Assembly: GCF_000813985.1 (NCBI RefSeq)
Contig: NZ_JWLJ01000001.1
Location: 980,453 to 1,044,452, forward strand
Reading direction: 5' to 3'
Length of the DNA: 64,000 bases
From: Ruegeria sp. ANG-R
GTDB lineage: Bacteria > Pseudomonadota > Alphaproteobacteria > Rhodobacterales > Rhodobacteraceae
The notes beneath the pieces were generated by a model that saw only the letters and a program-made list of their open reading frames with translations, made no database searches and was not told the origin of the DNA. How positions within the stretch are numbered: the stretch's first letter is position 1; the number at the start of each line of letters is the position of its first letter. Shown piece after piece: positions 56,003 to 64,000 of the stretch. The position numbers were made by a program, and so were the translations under genes.

Positions 56003-56893
56003 TTATTCCACGTTCTGTACTTGCTCGCGCATCTGGTCGATAACAGCCTTCAGCTCAAGTCCAACCGCTGTCAGCTCGGCATTTTGCGATTTCGAGCAGA
56101 GCGTGTTGGTTTCGCGATTGAACTCCTGCATCAGAAAATCCAGCTTGCGCCCGACCGGGCCGTCTTGTGTCAGCAAACCACGCGCGGCTGTGACATGTGC
56201 CTTCAACCGGTCGATTTCTTCGGTGATATCCGCCTTGACTGCAATCAGCGCCAGTTCCTGCGCGACCCGTTCAGGGTCTGCGCCTTGCGCATTGTCGAGA
56301 ACGCGCGCCAGATTGTCACGCAAGCTTTGCTCCATTTCGCCCCGACGGCGCTCGGCCAGTGCGGCGGCCTGATCCGTCAGCTTTGCGATTTGCTCCAGTT
56401 GCCCGCCAAGAATGCCCGCCAGCGCATCGCCCTCAGCACTGCGCATCTCAAGAAACGCAGCCAGCAAACCGCCGAATTCAGATTTCAGCTGTTCCACAAG
56501 CGGGGCTGGATCGTCCGAGTCGCTCCCGGCCTCCATCATGCCCTTCAAGGCGAGCAAATCGCTGGCCCTGGACGGCGCCAACAACACCCCGCGTGCACCG
56601 GCCAGTGCTTCGGTCTGGGCCAGCGCATCCAGCGCGGCCTCCATCGCCGGGGTGTTCAACTGAATATCCGCAGCCGTTTCCTCGCGGCTCAGGCGAAGGG
56701 ACAGCGTGACATTACCCCGGCTGACCTGTTTTGACAGATCGCTTCGCAGCGCAGTCTCAAGCCCGGTAAGCCAGTCGGGCAATCGCAGACGCAAATCCAG
56801 CCCCTTGCCGTTTACGCTGCGCACCTCCCACGTCCAGCTGTGCGGCCCGAACGCCCCCTTGCCCGAGGCGAAACCGGTCATGGATTTGATCAT
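56003..56893 (-). CDS. YicC-family endoribonuclease-like protein
   Basis: A 296-aa YicC/YloC protein: MIKSMTGFASGKG at the start, WEVRSVNGKGLDLRLRLP, and the C-terminal DUF1732 end (RKLDFLMQEFNRETNTLCSKS). YicC of E. coli is reported as an endoribonuclease acting on structured RNA and sRNAs. ATG 56893 begins the conserved motif and has GGAAAGG upstream. It is followed by gmk. Confidence 0.92.
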   Translation of the reverse strand: MIKSMTGFASGKGAFGPHSWTWEVRSVNGKGLDLRLRLPDWLTGLETALRSDLSKQVSRGNVTLSLRLSREETAADIQLNTPAMEAALDALAQTEALAGARGVLLAPSRASDLLALKGMMEAGSDSDDPAPLVEQLKSEFGGLLAAFLEMRSAEGDALAGILGGQLEQIAKLTDQAAALAERRRGEMEQSLRDNLARVLDNAQGADPERVAQELALIAVKADITEEIDRLKAHVTAARGLLTQDGPVGRKLDFLMQEFNRETNTLCSKSQNAELTAVGLELKAVIDQMREQVQNVE

Positions 56894-56986
56894 GCCTGCC
56901 CTTTCCGTCAAATTCGCTCGTCGCACCTAATGCCATTGGCAAGCAAGGGGCAAGACCTTGCTCATTCCCGGGGCAATGCCAAGAGG

Positions 56987-57001
56987 TTAACCATTCGTTA
57001 A
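56987..57001. promoter_or_regulatory. CtrA-type binding motif TTAA-N7-TTAA
   Basis: TTAACCATTCGTTAA is an exact match to the alphaproteobacterial CtrA full site. It lies 94 bp from the yicC start and 125 bp from the PAS_5 gene start, so it could act on either. The window also encodes ChpT, which phosphorylates CtrA. Confidence 0.6.
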
Positions 57002-57125
57002 AGAATTGCTCCAAAATTGTATTAACCCGTGTCAATCTGACGGCCAGATAAGCTGGTGGATCGCCGCTTTGCCCGATAGAGGGTATTTTAGATAAATCTC
57101 GTGTGATTGACGGTAGGGTGATGAA

Positions 57126-57797
57126 ATGAAAACCTTTTTCGGGACTGGTTCCGGCTCAGAATTTGGAAAGATCGTCGCAATGGATCGATTTGACAGCGGG
57201 CGAAGCCTCTCTCCTATCCGTCAGGCCGAGGCCTATTGGACCGCGCTTCTGACCGGTGACGGCGTTCCGATGCGGGCGCAGATCGATCCGCGCGGGCTTG
57301 AGAATATTCTTGAATACACCTTCATTCTGGAACGTATCGCGCCGGGTCTGGCCCGGTTTCGGCTGGCCGGAAGCCATCTGAACAATCTGGCGGGTATGGA
57401 AGTCCGCGGTATGCCTTTGACCGCATTTTTCGAACCCAGCGCCCGCGACGATGTCAAATCGGTTTTGGATCAGGTCTTCACCGGCCCCGCGGTCGCTGAA
57501 CTGGACCTGCTTTCAAAAGGCAAACTTGGCCGGGTCAGTCTGCAAGCGCGCATGATCCTGCTGCCGCTCAAAAGCGATCTGGGCGATGTCAGCCGCGTTC
57601 TTGGGGTCATGGTCAGCGACGGGACCATTGGCGTGACACCGCGTCGGTTCATCCTGTCGGATCGCCGTGTGAACATGATATCCGAACTGCAGCAGCCGCC
57701 AAAGCCCGTCGTACAGCGCGAAGAGGGATTTGCCGAGGACCAGACCGCATTCAAAGCGGCGCCGCACCTCAGGCTGGTCTCATCGCGCGACGACTAA
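57126..57797 (+). CDS. PAS_5-family protein (MopJ-like)
   Basis: A 223-aa protein with one PAS_5-type domain (about 30-165): RQAEAYWTALLTGDGVPMRA, DPRGLENILEYTFILERIAPG and FRLAGSHLNNLAGMEVRGMP. Caulobacter MopJ, of the same family, modulates the cell-cycle kinases upstream of CtrA. A CtrA motif lies 125 bp upstream here, which supports a related role. A second possible start is ATG 57180 behind GGAAAG. The last 50 residues look unstructured. Confidence 0.8.
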   Translation: MKTFFGTGSGSEFGKIVAMDRFDSGRSLSPIRQAEAYWTALLTGDGVPMRAQIDPRGLENILEYTFILERIAPGLARFRLAGSHLNNLAGMEVRGMPLTAFFEPSARDDVKSVLDQVFTGPAVAELDLLSKGKLGRVSLQARMILLPLKSDLGDVSRVLGVMVSDGTIGVTPRRFILSDRRVNMISELQQPPKPVVQREEGFAEDQTAFKAAPHLRLVSSRDD

Positions 57798-57826
57798 AAA
57801 ACGGCGGACCCAGGGCCCGCCGTTCT
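57795..57826. terminator. Bidirectional terminator between PAS_5 gene and DAHP synthase gene
   Basis: Stem AACGGCGG (57800-57807) / CCGCCGTT (57817-57824). On the minus strand it runs into six T, serving the DAHP synthase gene; on the plus strand a short T-rich stretch follows. Confidence 0.8.
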
Positions 57827-57847
57827 TATCATCGAAAGATTGCGAAT

Positions 57848-59218
57848 TCAGCTTGCGGCGCGCTTGCCCCGGTCGCGGCGCAGGTTGGTCAGTTCCTCCG
57901 CGACGAGGAAGGCCAGCTCGAGCGATTGCGACGCGTTCAAGCGCGGATCACAGGCGGTGTGATACCGATCCGAAAGATCTTCCTCGGTCACGGCGCGGAC
58001 ACCGCCGGTGCATTCGGTGACGTCCAGACCGGTCATCTCGAAATGCACACCGCCGGGGATCGTACCCTCGGCCTGATGCACACCAAAGAAGTCGCGCACC
58101 TCGCGCAGCACGGAATCAAACGGCCGGGTCTTGTAACCCGTGGCCGATTTTATCGTGTTGCCGTGCATCGGGTCGCAGACCCAGGTGACTTTGGCACCTT
58201 CTTCTTTCACGGCTTTCACCAGACGCGGCAGATGCTCTCCCGCCTTGCCCGCACCAAAGCGCGCGATCAGGGTCAAGCGCCCCTCTTCGTTTTCGGGGTT
58301 CAACTTGGACATCAGAACCTTGAGGTCTTCGGCGCTGGTTGTCGGACCGCATTTCAGACCGATAGGGTTCAGAACACCACGACAGAACTCGACATGCGCA
58401 CCGTCCGGCTGGCGGGTGCGATCGCCGATCCAGATCATGTGCCCGGAACCTGCCAGCCAGTTGCCCGAGGTCGAATCAAGACGCGTCAGCGCCTCTTCAT
58501 ATTCAAGCAGCAGGCCCTCGTGGCTGGTGTAGAACTCGACCGATGAGAATTCGTGGGTGGTATCCGCCGTGATCCCGGCGGCCCCCATGAAATCGATCGA
58601 GTCTTGAATGCGGTCTGCAATCTCCGAATACTTCTGAACGTCCTGCCCATCGGCAAAACCCAGAGTCCAGGAATGCACGTGGCTCATATCCGCGAAACCG
58701 CCGGTCGAGAAGGCGCGCAACAGGTTCAACGTTGCCGCCGCCTGTGTATATGCCTGGAGCATCTTTCCGGGATTCGGGATGCGTGCCTCGGGGGTGAAGT
58801 CCAGCTCGTTGATGATGTCACCACGGTAGCTGGGCAGTTCCACGCCATCCACCATTTCGGTCGGCGCGCTGCGCGGTTTGGCGAACTGGCCAGCCATGCG
58901 GCCGACTTTGACCACCGGCACCTTGGCGCCATAGGTCAGGACCATCGCCATCTGCAGCATCACCTTGAACGTGTCACGGATCGCATCCGCGCTGAATTGT
59001 TCAAAGCTTTCAGCACAATCCCCGCCTTGCAACAGGAACGCCTCGCCCCGGCCTGCGGCCCCAAGATGGTGTTTCAGCCGTCGCGCTTCGCCCGCAAAGA
59101 CCAGCGGTGGATACTGCGAAAGCTGCGCCTCGACTTTGGCCAGCGCGGCCGCGTCGGTATAGTCTGGCATCTGAACCCGGGGCTTGTTGCGCCAGTTCGT
59201 TTTTTGCCATTCGGTCAT
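57848..59218 (-). CDS. Class II 3-deoxy-7-phosphoheptulonate (DAHP) synthase
   Basis: A 456-aa plant/microbial-type AroA-II enzyme joining PEP and erythrose-4-phosphate at the head of the shikimate pathway. Motifs: [14 protein letters not shown] (metal Cys), [12 protein letters not shown], the [19 protein letters not shown] stretch in two adjoining motifs, [10 protein letters not shown], and the metal Glu/Asp near the C-terminus ([25 protein letters not shown]). The length is typical. It ends at a bidirectional terminator and is divergent from the GlxA-type regulator. Confidence 0.95.
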   Translation of the reverse strand: MTEWQKTNWRNKPRVQMPDYTDAAALAKVEAQLSQYPPLVFAGEARRLKHHLGAAGRGEAFLLQGGDCAESFEQFSADAIRDTFKVMLQMAMVLTYGAKVPVVKVGRMAGQFAKPRSAPTEMVDGVELPSYRGDIINELDFTPEARIPNPGKMLQAYTQAAATLNLLRAFSTGGFADMSHVHSWTLGFADGQDVQKYSEIADRIQDSIDFMGAAGITADTTHEFSSVEFYTSHEGLLLEYEEALTRLDSTSGNWLAGSGHMIWIGDRTRQPDGAHVEFCRGVLNPIGLKCGPTTSAEDLKVLMSKLNPENEEGRLTLIARFGAGKAGEHLPRLVKAVKEEGAKVTWVCDPMHGNTIKSATGYKTRPFDSVLREVRDFFGVHQAEGTIPGGVHFEMTGLDVTECTGGVRAVTEEDLSDRYHTACDPRLNASQSLELAFLVAEELTNLRRDRGKRAAS

Positions 59219-59387
59219 AGCTTTGATCTCCGCTGAGGTATTTCAGGTGGTCTCTATACAAAATGCATGGATGAGAGGCCATATCCCTTTTGCGCCCCTT
59301 GACGCCGCAAACAAGCTTTGAGCATGTTGACTAGCATACCCGCCACCGTAGAAAACCCGGTGTGCACCGAATCAAGGACAGTTCGCC

Positions 59388-60392
59388 ATGCAAGAGCAAC
59401 GCCAAGTTGTCACCGTGGATAATAGCACGGGCAAGCCGCTCAATTTTGTATTTGTGCTACTGGACAAGTTCTCGTTGTTGTCTTTCGCTTCGGCGCTGGA
59501 CAGCCTGCGCATCGCCAACCGTATGGCCAACCGGGACCTCTATACCTGGACCCTGTCGGGCGAGGGCGGCGAAACGGTGACCTGTTCAGCCGGAACCAGC
59601 TTCAATCTGGATAGCGATCTTTCCGAACTGCAACGCGACGAGGTCATTCTGGTCTGCGGTGGTGTCGACGTTCAGGCGGCGACCACCAAACGCATCCTGA
59701 ACTGGCTGCGCCGCGAAGCCCGCAAGGGGGTCAGGATTGGTGGGTTGTGCACTGCTGCCTATACGTTGGCCAAGGCCGGATTGCTGGAAGGCAAGCGCGC
59801 AACTATCCATTGGGAAAACTCGGACAGTTTCGCGGAAGAGTTTGACACGGTCGAACTGACCAAATCGGTGTTTCAGGTCGACGGCAACCGGATGACCACG
59901 GCAGGTGGAACATCGTCGATCGACCTGATGCTCAAGATCATTGCCGAGGATTATGGGGAAGACCTCGCCAACGCGGTTGCGGATCAGATGATCTATTCCT
60001 CGATTCGCACCGATCAGGATACGCAGCGCCTGTCGACCCCGACGCGGATCGGTGTGCGGCATCCCAAGCTCAGCCAGGTCATCCTGATGATGGAAAAGAA
60101 CATAGAAGAGCCGATCTCGCCTTCTATTCTGGCCAAGGATGTGGGCATGTCCACGCGCCAGTTGGAGCGATTGTTCCGCCGCTATCTCAGCCGCTCGCCC
60201 AAGCGCTATTACATGGAGTTGCGCCTGCACAAAGCACGCAACCTGCTGATGCAGACTGACATGAGCGTGATCAATGTGGCGCTGGCCTGTGGCTTTGCCA
60301 GCCCTTCTCATTTCTCGAAATGTTACCGGGCCCATTACAACACGACACCTTATCGCGAACGAGGAGCGCAGAGCGGACGGCTATCGGTTTAG
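59388..60392 (+). CDS. GlxA/GbdR-type AraC-family regulator with DJ-1 domain
   Basis: A 334-aa protein. An N-terminal DJ-1/PfpI-like domain (about 15-200) has the nucleophile-elbow Cys in IGGLCTAAYTLAKAG. A C-terminal AraC domain has two HTH units (LAKDVGMSTRQLERLFRRYL and VALACGFASPSHFSKCYRAH). The sequence is close in pattern to GbdR-type regulators that sense glycine betaine or related quaternary amines, but no betaine genes are adjacent. The window's right-edge transporter begins only 1.4 kb on. Confidence 0.9.
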   Translation: MQEQRQVVTVDNSTGKPLNFVFVLLDKFSLLSFASALDSLRIANRMANRDLYTWTLSGEGGETVTCSAGTSFNLDSDLSELQRDEVILVCGGVDVQAATTKRILNWLRREARKGVRIGGLCTAAYTLAKAGLLEGKRATIHWENSDSFAEEFDTVELTKSVFQVDGNRMTTAGGTSSIDLMLKIIAEDYGEDLANAVADQMIYSSIRTDQDTQRLSTPTRIGVRHPKLSQVILMMEKNIEEPISPSILAKDVGMSTRQLERLFRRYLSRSPKRYYMELRLHKARNLLMQTDMSVINVALACGFASPSHFSKCYRAHYNTTPYRERGAQSGRLSV

Positions 60393-60478
60393 GACCAGAT
60401 CTGCCGAGGCTCGATCAGGTCATCGCATTCAACGAGCCGGAACCCGGGATTGAGAATGCGCGCCTCTGAAATCGGCGT
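60389..60478 (-). pseudogene. Possible remnant of a gene 3' end
   Basis: In the minus strand a start-less 29-codon frame (ISEARILNPGFRLVECDD, ending LIEPRQIWS) runs between an in-frame stop and a TAA that overlaps the glxA stop. It reads like the tail of a normal protein rather than random sequence, with no ATG, GTG or TTG to start it. It could be a degraded remnant or a chance frame. Confidence 0.2.
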
Positions 60479-60522
60479 CTACATATCAGCGAGGCCCCAT
60501 TTTAACCCGGCGCAACGCGGCG

Positions 60523-61620
60523 CTATTTCAGCGGTGACATCCGGTAAACCGCCCCCTGCCCGACAGAAATGAACCAGATTGACCCGTCCGGTGCTTCGAC
60601 AATATCGCGAACGCGTTCGGTCTCGGGGCCTTTGATCTGTTCAACCTCGCGCAGCGGCCTACCGGACAGTCGCGCGATATAGTCGAACTTCAGCGAGCCA
60701 ACGAACAGGTTTCCTTTCCATTCTGGCCACAGCTTGCCCGAGTAGACCATCAGCCCCGAGGGCGCGATAGACGGGTCCCAATAGTGCATAGGCTGTTCCA
60801 TTCCGGGCTTCGTGGTGCCTTCGCCGATTTTCTGACCCGAATAATGCACGCCATAGGAAATCACCGGCCAGCCATAGTTGGCACCAGGGCGGATCAGGTT
60901 GACCTCATCCCCACCTTTGGCCCCATGTTCGGACACCCATAACCGACCTTGCGGGTCCAAACCGGCCCCTTGCGGGTTGCGGTGGCCGAATGACCAGATC
61001 TCGGGTCGAATATCACCCTTTCCGATGAAAGGATTATCCGTCGGGACCGAGCCGTCACGGTTGATCCTAAGCACCGTTCCCATGTGGTTCGACCGATCCT
61101 GCGCCGCTGGCCGGTCTCCCCGATCACCAATGGTGACAAATAATGTGCCATCATTGGCCTCAACGACCCGAGACCCAAAATGCCGCCCGCCGGACCCGCC
61201 CGGCACAGCCTCGAAGATCACACGCAGGTTGGTCAGGCGATCTCCGTTTTCCGACAGGCGCGCAACAGCTACCGCCGTACCTGCCCCACCCCTTTGCGGT
61301 TTGGCGAAGGTCAGAAAAAGCTCTCGGGTTTGGTTGAAATCCCGTGCGATGGTCACATCAAGCAACCCACCCTGCCCGTTTGCAGCCACTTTTGGCACAC
61401 CCCTGACGCGTTCCGCGTCATTGCCGTCGATGAACAAAAGCTCACCATCGCGTTCCGTCACGACAAAATTTCCGTCTGGAAGGATGCCGACGGCCCATGG
61501 CGTATCCAGACCTTTAACCATCTGAGTGACCTGAACCGGACCTGCCGACGTCTCGAGCACATCCGCCCAGCTTACGATCGGCAAGCAGGACAGGATGAGA
61601 ATCGCAAAAACTCTGACCAT
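60523..61620 (-). CDS. PQQ-dependent soluble aldose-type sugar dehydrogenase (YliI-like)
   Basis: A 365-aa secreted six-blade beta-propeller: signal peptide (VRVFAILILSCLPIVSWA), then LDTPWAVGILPDGNFVVTER, GGRHFGSRVVEANDGTLFVTIGDRGD split across adjacent strands, SFGHRNPQGAGLDP, and LWVSEHGAKGGDEVN. These are the active-site His and PQQ/Ca2+ regions of the GSDH family. ATG 61620 follows GGAGGT; 51 further upstream codons are open but non-conserved. It oxidises free sugars in the periplasm if PQQ is available. Confidence 0.88.
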   Translation of the reverse strand: MVRVFAILILSCLPIVSWADVLETSAGPVQVTQMVKGLDTPWAVGILPDGNFVVTERDGELLFIDGNDAERVRGVPKVAANGQGGLLDVTIARDFNQTRELFLTFAKPQRGGAGTAVAVARLSENGDRLTNLRVIFEAVPGGSGGRHFGSRVVEANDGTLFVTIGDRGDRPAAQDRSNHMGTVLRINRDGSVPTDNPFIGKGDIRPEIWSFGHRNPQGAGLDPQGRLWVSEHGAKGGDEVNLIRPGANYGWPVISYGVHYSGQKIGEGTTKPGMEQPMHYWDPSIAPSGLMVYSGKLWPEWKGNLFVGSLKFDYIARLSGRPLREVEQIKGPETERVRDIVEAPDGSIWFISVGQGAVYRMSPLK

Positions 61621-61790
61621 AACTATCAGCACCTCCCGATGTAATGCCGCCCCGGAACGCAATATGTCCAACAGATCAGATAGTTCCGCTGCGCGCAAAA
61701 GCACTTTTGTTAGGACTTTTCTTTTCCGAACAGCTTGCCTAGGGTCGTGCGCAGAACAAAGACGTTCATACAATAATAGGGAGTAACCTA

Positions 61791-62972
61791 ATGAAAAAGC
61801 TGCTTACCGCAACCGCAGCAACCGCTTTGCTGGCCGGCACCGCGATGGCCGACGATGTCAAGCTTGGTGTTCTGTTCGGCTTTACCGGCCCGATTGAATC
61901 ATTGGCACCGGCGATGGGATCGGGTGCCGAGATGGCGATGGCCGAGGTCACTGAATCCGGCAAGTTGCTGGATGGTGTAGCTGTCACCGGAACACGCGCC
62001 GACACCGGCTGCATCGACAACGGTCTGGCCACGTCGAACGGCGAGCGCATGATCGCGGATGGCGTTGCAGGCATTGTCGGCGGGGATTGCTCGGGCGTGA
62101 CCGGCGCGATCCTGCAGAACGTTGCGATCCCGAACGGCATGGTTATGATTTCACCGTCAGCCACGTCGCCCGGCCTGTCGACCATGGAAGATAACGGCCT
62201 GTTCTTCCGCACCGCGCCGTCGGATGCACGTGAAGGTCAGGTGATGGCAGACATCCTGAAAGATCGCGGTATCAATTCTATCGCTCTGACATACACAAAC
62301 AACGACTACGGCAAGGGTCTGGCGGATGCGATCCAGTCCTCGTTTGAGGCAGCCGGCGGCGAAGTGACCATCGTTGCCGCACACGAAGACGGCAAAGCCG
62401 ACTATTCGGCCGAAGTTGGCGCGCTGGCCTCGGCCGGTGGCGACATTCTGGTCGTTGCAGGCTATCTGGACCAGGGCGGTCTCGGCATCATCCAGTCGGC
62501 TTTGGACAGCGGAGCGTTTGACACGTTCGGTCTGCCCGGCGGTATGATCGGTGACTCGCTGCCCGAAAATGTCGGCCCTGACCTGAATGGCTCGTTCGGT
62601 CAGATCGCCGGTTCGGGTGGAGAAGGTGCCGAGAAGTACTTTGCCATGGCCGAAGCCGCCGGTTTCGACGGCTCGTCACCCTATTCGCCTGAATCCTACG
62701 ACGCCGCAGCGCTGTTCATGCTGGCCATGCAGGCCGCTGGTTCGACCGCTCCGGCAGAGTACGGCGCCAAGATCATGGACGTCGCCAACGCCCCGGGTGA
62801 GAAAATCTATCCCGGAGAACTCGCCAAGGGTCTGGAACTGCTGGCCGCTGGTCAGGACATCGACTATGTCGGCGCCTCGGGCGTTGAACTGATCGGCCCC
62901 GGCGAAAGCGCGGGCTCGTATCGCGAGATTGAAGTCACCGACGGCGAGAACAAGACCGTCAACTTCCGTTGA
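61791..62972 (+). CDS. Branched-chain amino-acid-type ABC substrate-binding protein
   Basis: A 393-aa precursor with signal peptide (MKKLLTATAATALLAGTAMA). The type I binding fold begins DDVKLGVLFGFTGPIESLAP and includes GIVGGDCSGVTGAIL and NNDYGKGLADAIQ. GGGAG lies before the ATG. It is the first gene of a second Liv-type operon whose ATPases follow. A hairpin sits between it and the ATPase gene, as is common for highly expressed binding proteins. Its ligand is probably a polar amino acid or amide; this is inference. Confidence 0.92.
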   Translation: MKKLLTATAATALLAGTAMADDVKLGVLFGFTGPIESLAPAMGSGAEMAMAEVTESGKLLDGVAVTGTRADTGCIDNGLATSNGERMIADGVAGIVGGDCSGVTGAILQNVAIPNGMVMISPSATSPGLSTMEDNGLFFRTAPSDAREGQVMADILKDRGINSIALTYTNNDYGKGLADAIQSSFEAAGGEVTIVAAHEDGKADYSAEVGALASAGGDILVVAGYLDQGGLGIIQSALDSGAFDTFGLPGGMIGDSLPENVGPDLNGSFGQIAGSGGEGAEKYFAMAEAAGFDGSSPYSPESYDAAALFMLAMQAAGSTAPAEYGAKIMDVANAPGEKIYPGELAKGLELLAAGQDIDYVGASGVELIGPGESAGSYREIEVTDGENKTVNFR

Positions 62973-62999
62973 TCCGGACTTAACAGCCACAAAATCAAG

Positions 63000-63027
63000 C
63001 AGCCCGGGCCTTGTGTCCGGGCTGTTT
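63000..63027 (+). terminator. Intercistronic attenuator after the substrate-binding gene
   Basis: Eight-bp stem CAGCCCGG (63000-63007) / CCGGGCTG (63017-63024) with TTTC after it. It would allow partial readthrough so that the binding protein exceeds the ATPase. Confidence 0.65.
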
Positions 63028-63101
63028 CAATGACAAAAGGCCGCACCTCCCTTAAGGGGATGTGACAACAAGAACGCCGAACAGGGCGGCAAGGGGAAAA
63101 G

Positions 63102-63890
63102 ATGATCGTCGTCGAAGACGTGCACAAGCATTTCGGCGGGTTTCATGCGGTGGACGGGGCATCGCTGGAAATCCAAAAAGGGTCCATCACCGGCCTGATC
63201 GGTCCCAACGGGGCCGGAAAAACCACTCTGTTCAATGTGATCGCGGGTGTTCTTCCACCGACCAGCGGCAAGGTGTTCATGGATGGTGAGGATATCACCG
63301 GCCTGCCTCCGCATGAGCTGTTTCACAAGGGCCTGCTGCGCACTTTCCAGATCGCGCATGAGTTTTCCTCGATGTCCTGCCGCGAGAACCTGATGATGGT
63401 GCCCGGCGCGCAATCGGGTGAAGCGCTGTGGAACACATGGTTCGGGCGCAAACGCATCGCAGATGAAGAACGCGCCCTGCGCGCCAAGGCCGATGAGGTG
63501 CTGGAGTTCCTGACCATCGAGCATCTGGCCGACCACAAAGCGGGCCAGGTTTCCGGCGGGCAGAAGAAACTGCTGGAACTTGGCCGCACCATGATGGTCG
63601 ACGCCAAGATCGTGTTTCTGGACGAGGTCGGTGCGGGCGTGAACCGGACCTTGCTGATGACCATCGCAGACACAATCCTGCGCCTGAACAAGGAACGCGG
63701 ATATACGTTTGTGGTCATCGAGCACGACATGGATTTCATCGGCAAGATCTGCGACCCGGTCATCTGTATGGCCGAGGGCAAGGTGCTGGCCGAAGGTACT
63801 CTGGACGAGATCAAGGCCAATGAGCACGTGATCGAAGCCTATCTGGGCACCGGCCTGAAAAACAAAGACAAGCTGGAGGCGGGCGCATGA
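63102..63890 (+). CDS. LivG-type ABC transporter ATPase
   Basis: A 262-aa ATPase: Walker A GPNGAGKTT, LivG insert RTFQIAHEFSSMSCRENLMM, signature VSGGQKKLLELGR, and Walker B IVFLDEVGAGVN. In the Walker B region the usual DEPxxGL is DEVGAGV, typical of this subgroup. AAGGGGAAAAG precedes the ATG. Its stop overlaps the next start (ATGA). Confidence 0.92.
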   Translation: MIVVEDVHKHFGGFHAVDGASLEIQKGSITGLIGPNGAGKTTLFNVIAGVLPPTSGKVFMDGEDITGLPPHELFHKGLLRTFQIAHEFSSMSCRENLMMVPGAQSGEALWNTWFGRKRIADEERALRAKADEVLEFLTIEHLADHKAGQVSGGQKKLLELGRTMMVDAKIVFLDEVGAGVNRTLLMTIADTILRLNKERGYTFVVIEHDMDFIGKICDPVICMAEGKVLAEGTLDEIKANEHVIEAYLGTGLKNKDKLEAGA

Positions 63891-64000
63891 GCGACAACCC
63901 CTACCAGGACGATCACGGCAACAACGATGCCTCGATCGGCAACCCCGATGGTCAGGGAAGCATGTCCCCGGCGCATCGCGTCAGCGGTGAGACACACTAT
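63887..64000 (+). CDS. Start of a second ABC ATPase (LivF-type), cut by the window edge
   Basis: Only 38 codons are visible, starting MSDNPYQDDHGNNDASIGNP and continuing DGQGSMSPAHRVSGETHY. The frame opens at an ATGA overlap with the LivG-type gene. This extended polar N-terminus is the form I associate with LivF-type ATPases of such operons, but no Walker motif is reached, so the call rests on position. Confidence 0.6.
   Translation, partial: MSDNPYQDDHGNNDASIGNPDGQGSMSPAHRVSGETHY

Overview
The window looks like a chromosomal segment of a Rhodobacteraceae (Roseobacter-group) alphaproteobacterium. The evidence is gene content rather than a marker gene: a ChpT phosphotransferase, a TTAA-N7-TTAA CtrA-type motif, an olsB-olsA ornithine-lipid pair, an L21 with a long C-terminal extension, a DUF1127 protein, a GbdR-like regulator and several LivFGHMK-type ABC systems. 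Genes are dense, often overlap by ATGA, and are mostly GC-rich.

Layout. 1-5.1 kb: trmFO, an ECHDC3-like crotonase, a PaaI-type thioesterase, DUF1127 divergent from a MocR regulator, and an NTF2-like protein. 5.3-6.4 kb: rplM-rpsI and a strong terminator. 6.5-8.2 kb: a small lipoprotein, a winged-helix protein, a MASE1-like membrane protein, and a 13-bp perfect hairpin. 8.2-15.9 kb: a minus-strand operon (MDR reductase, livH, livM, livG, livF, acyl-CoA synthetase, substrate-binding protein) that suggests uptake of a carboxylic acid coupled to CoA activation. 16.1 kb: an alanine-rich anchored repeat protein.

16.87-25.25 kb is a genomic island bounded by a 15-bp direct repeat. One copy is the 3' end of tRNA-Ser(CGA) at 25235-25324. 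The island has a P4-type integrase, an AlpA-like regulator, an unknown 88-aa protein, a CHC2/Toprim primase, a DUF3987 protein, an inverted array of 9-bp repeats, an IS5-family element whose transposase lacks its first catalytic Asp, an AT-richer acyltransferase-3/SGNH gene and a truncated PhyH-like gene. It resembles a replicative, satellite-like element carrying cell-surface modification cargo, and is the most interesting region.

25.4-37.4 kb returns to core genes: two DUF2059-like exported proteins, rplU-rpmA, a LysE exporter, a GNAT acetyltransferase, obgE-proB-proA, chpT, DUF3553, olsB-olsA, rpsB-tsf. 37.7-38.9 kb: aroQ translationally coupled to a LuxR-type solo regulator with an altered ligand pocket. 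39.0-47.4 kb: acyl-CoA and organic-acid metabolism (quinone oxidoreductase, two SDRs, an APH-like kinase, a serine hydrolase, tesB, gcdH and its divergent LysR regulator). 47.4-54.8 kb: the phosphate module phoR, pstSCAB, phoU, phoB on the minus strand, with a three-repeat Pho box before pstS. 54.8-59.2 kb: gamma carbonic anhydrase, gmk, a YicC protein, a PAS_5 protein behind a CtrA motif, and class II DAHP synthase. 59.4-64.0 kb: a GlxA/GbdR-type regulator, a PQQ-type sugar dehydrogenase, and the start of a second branched-chain amino-acid-type ABC operon that runs off the right edge.
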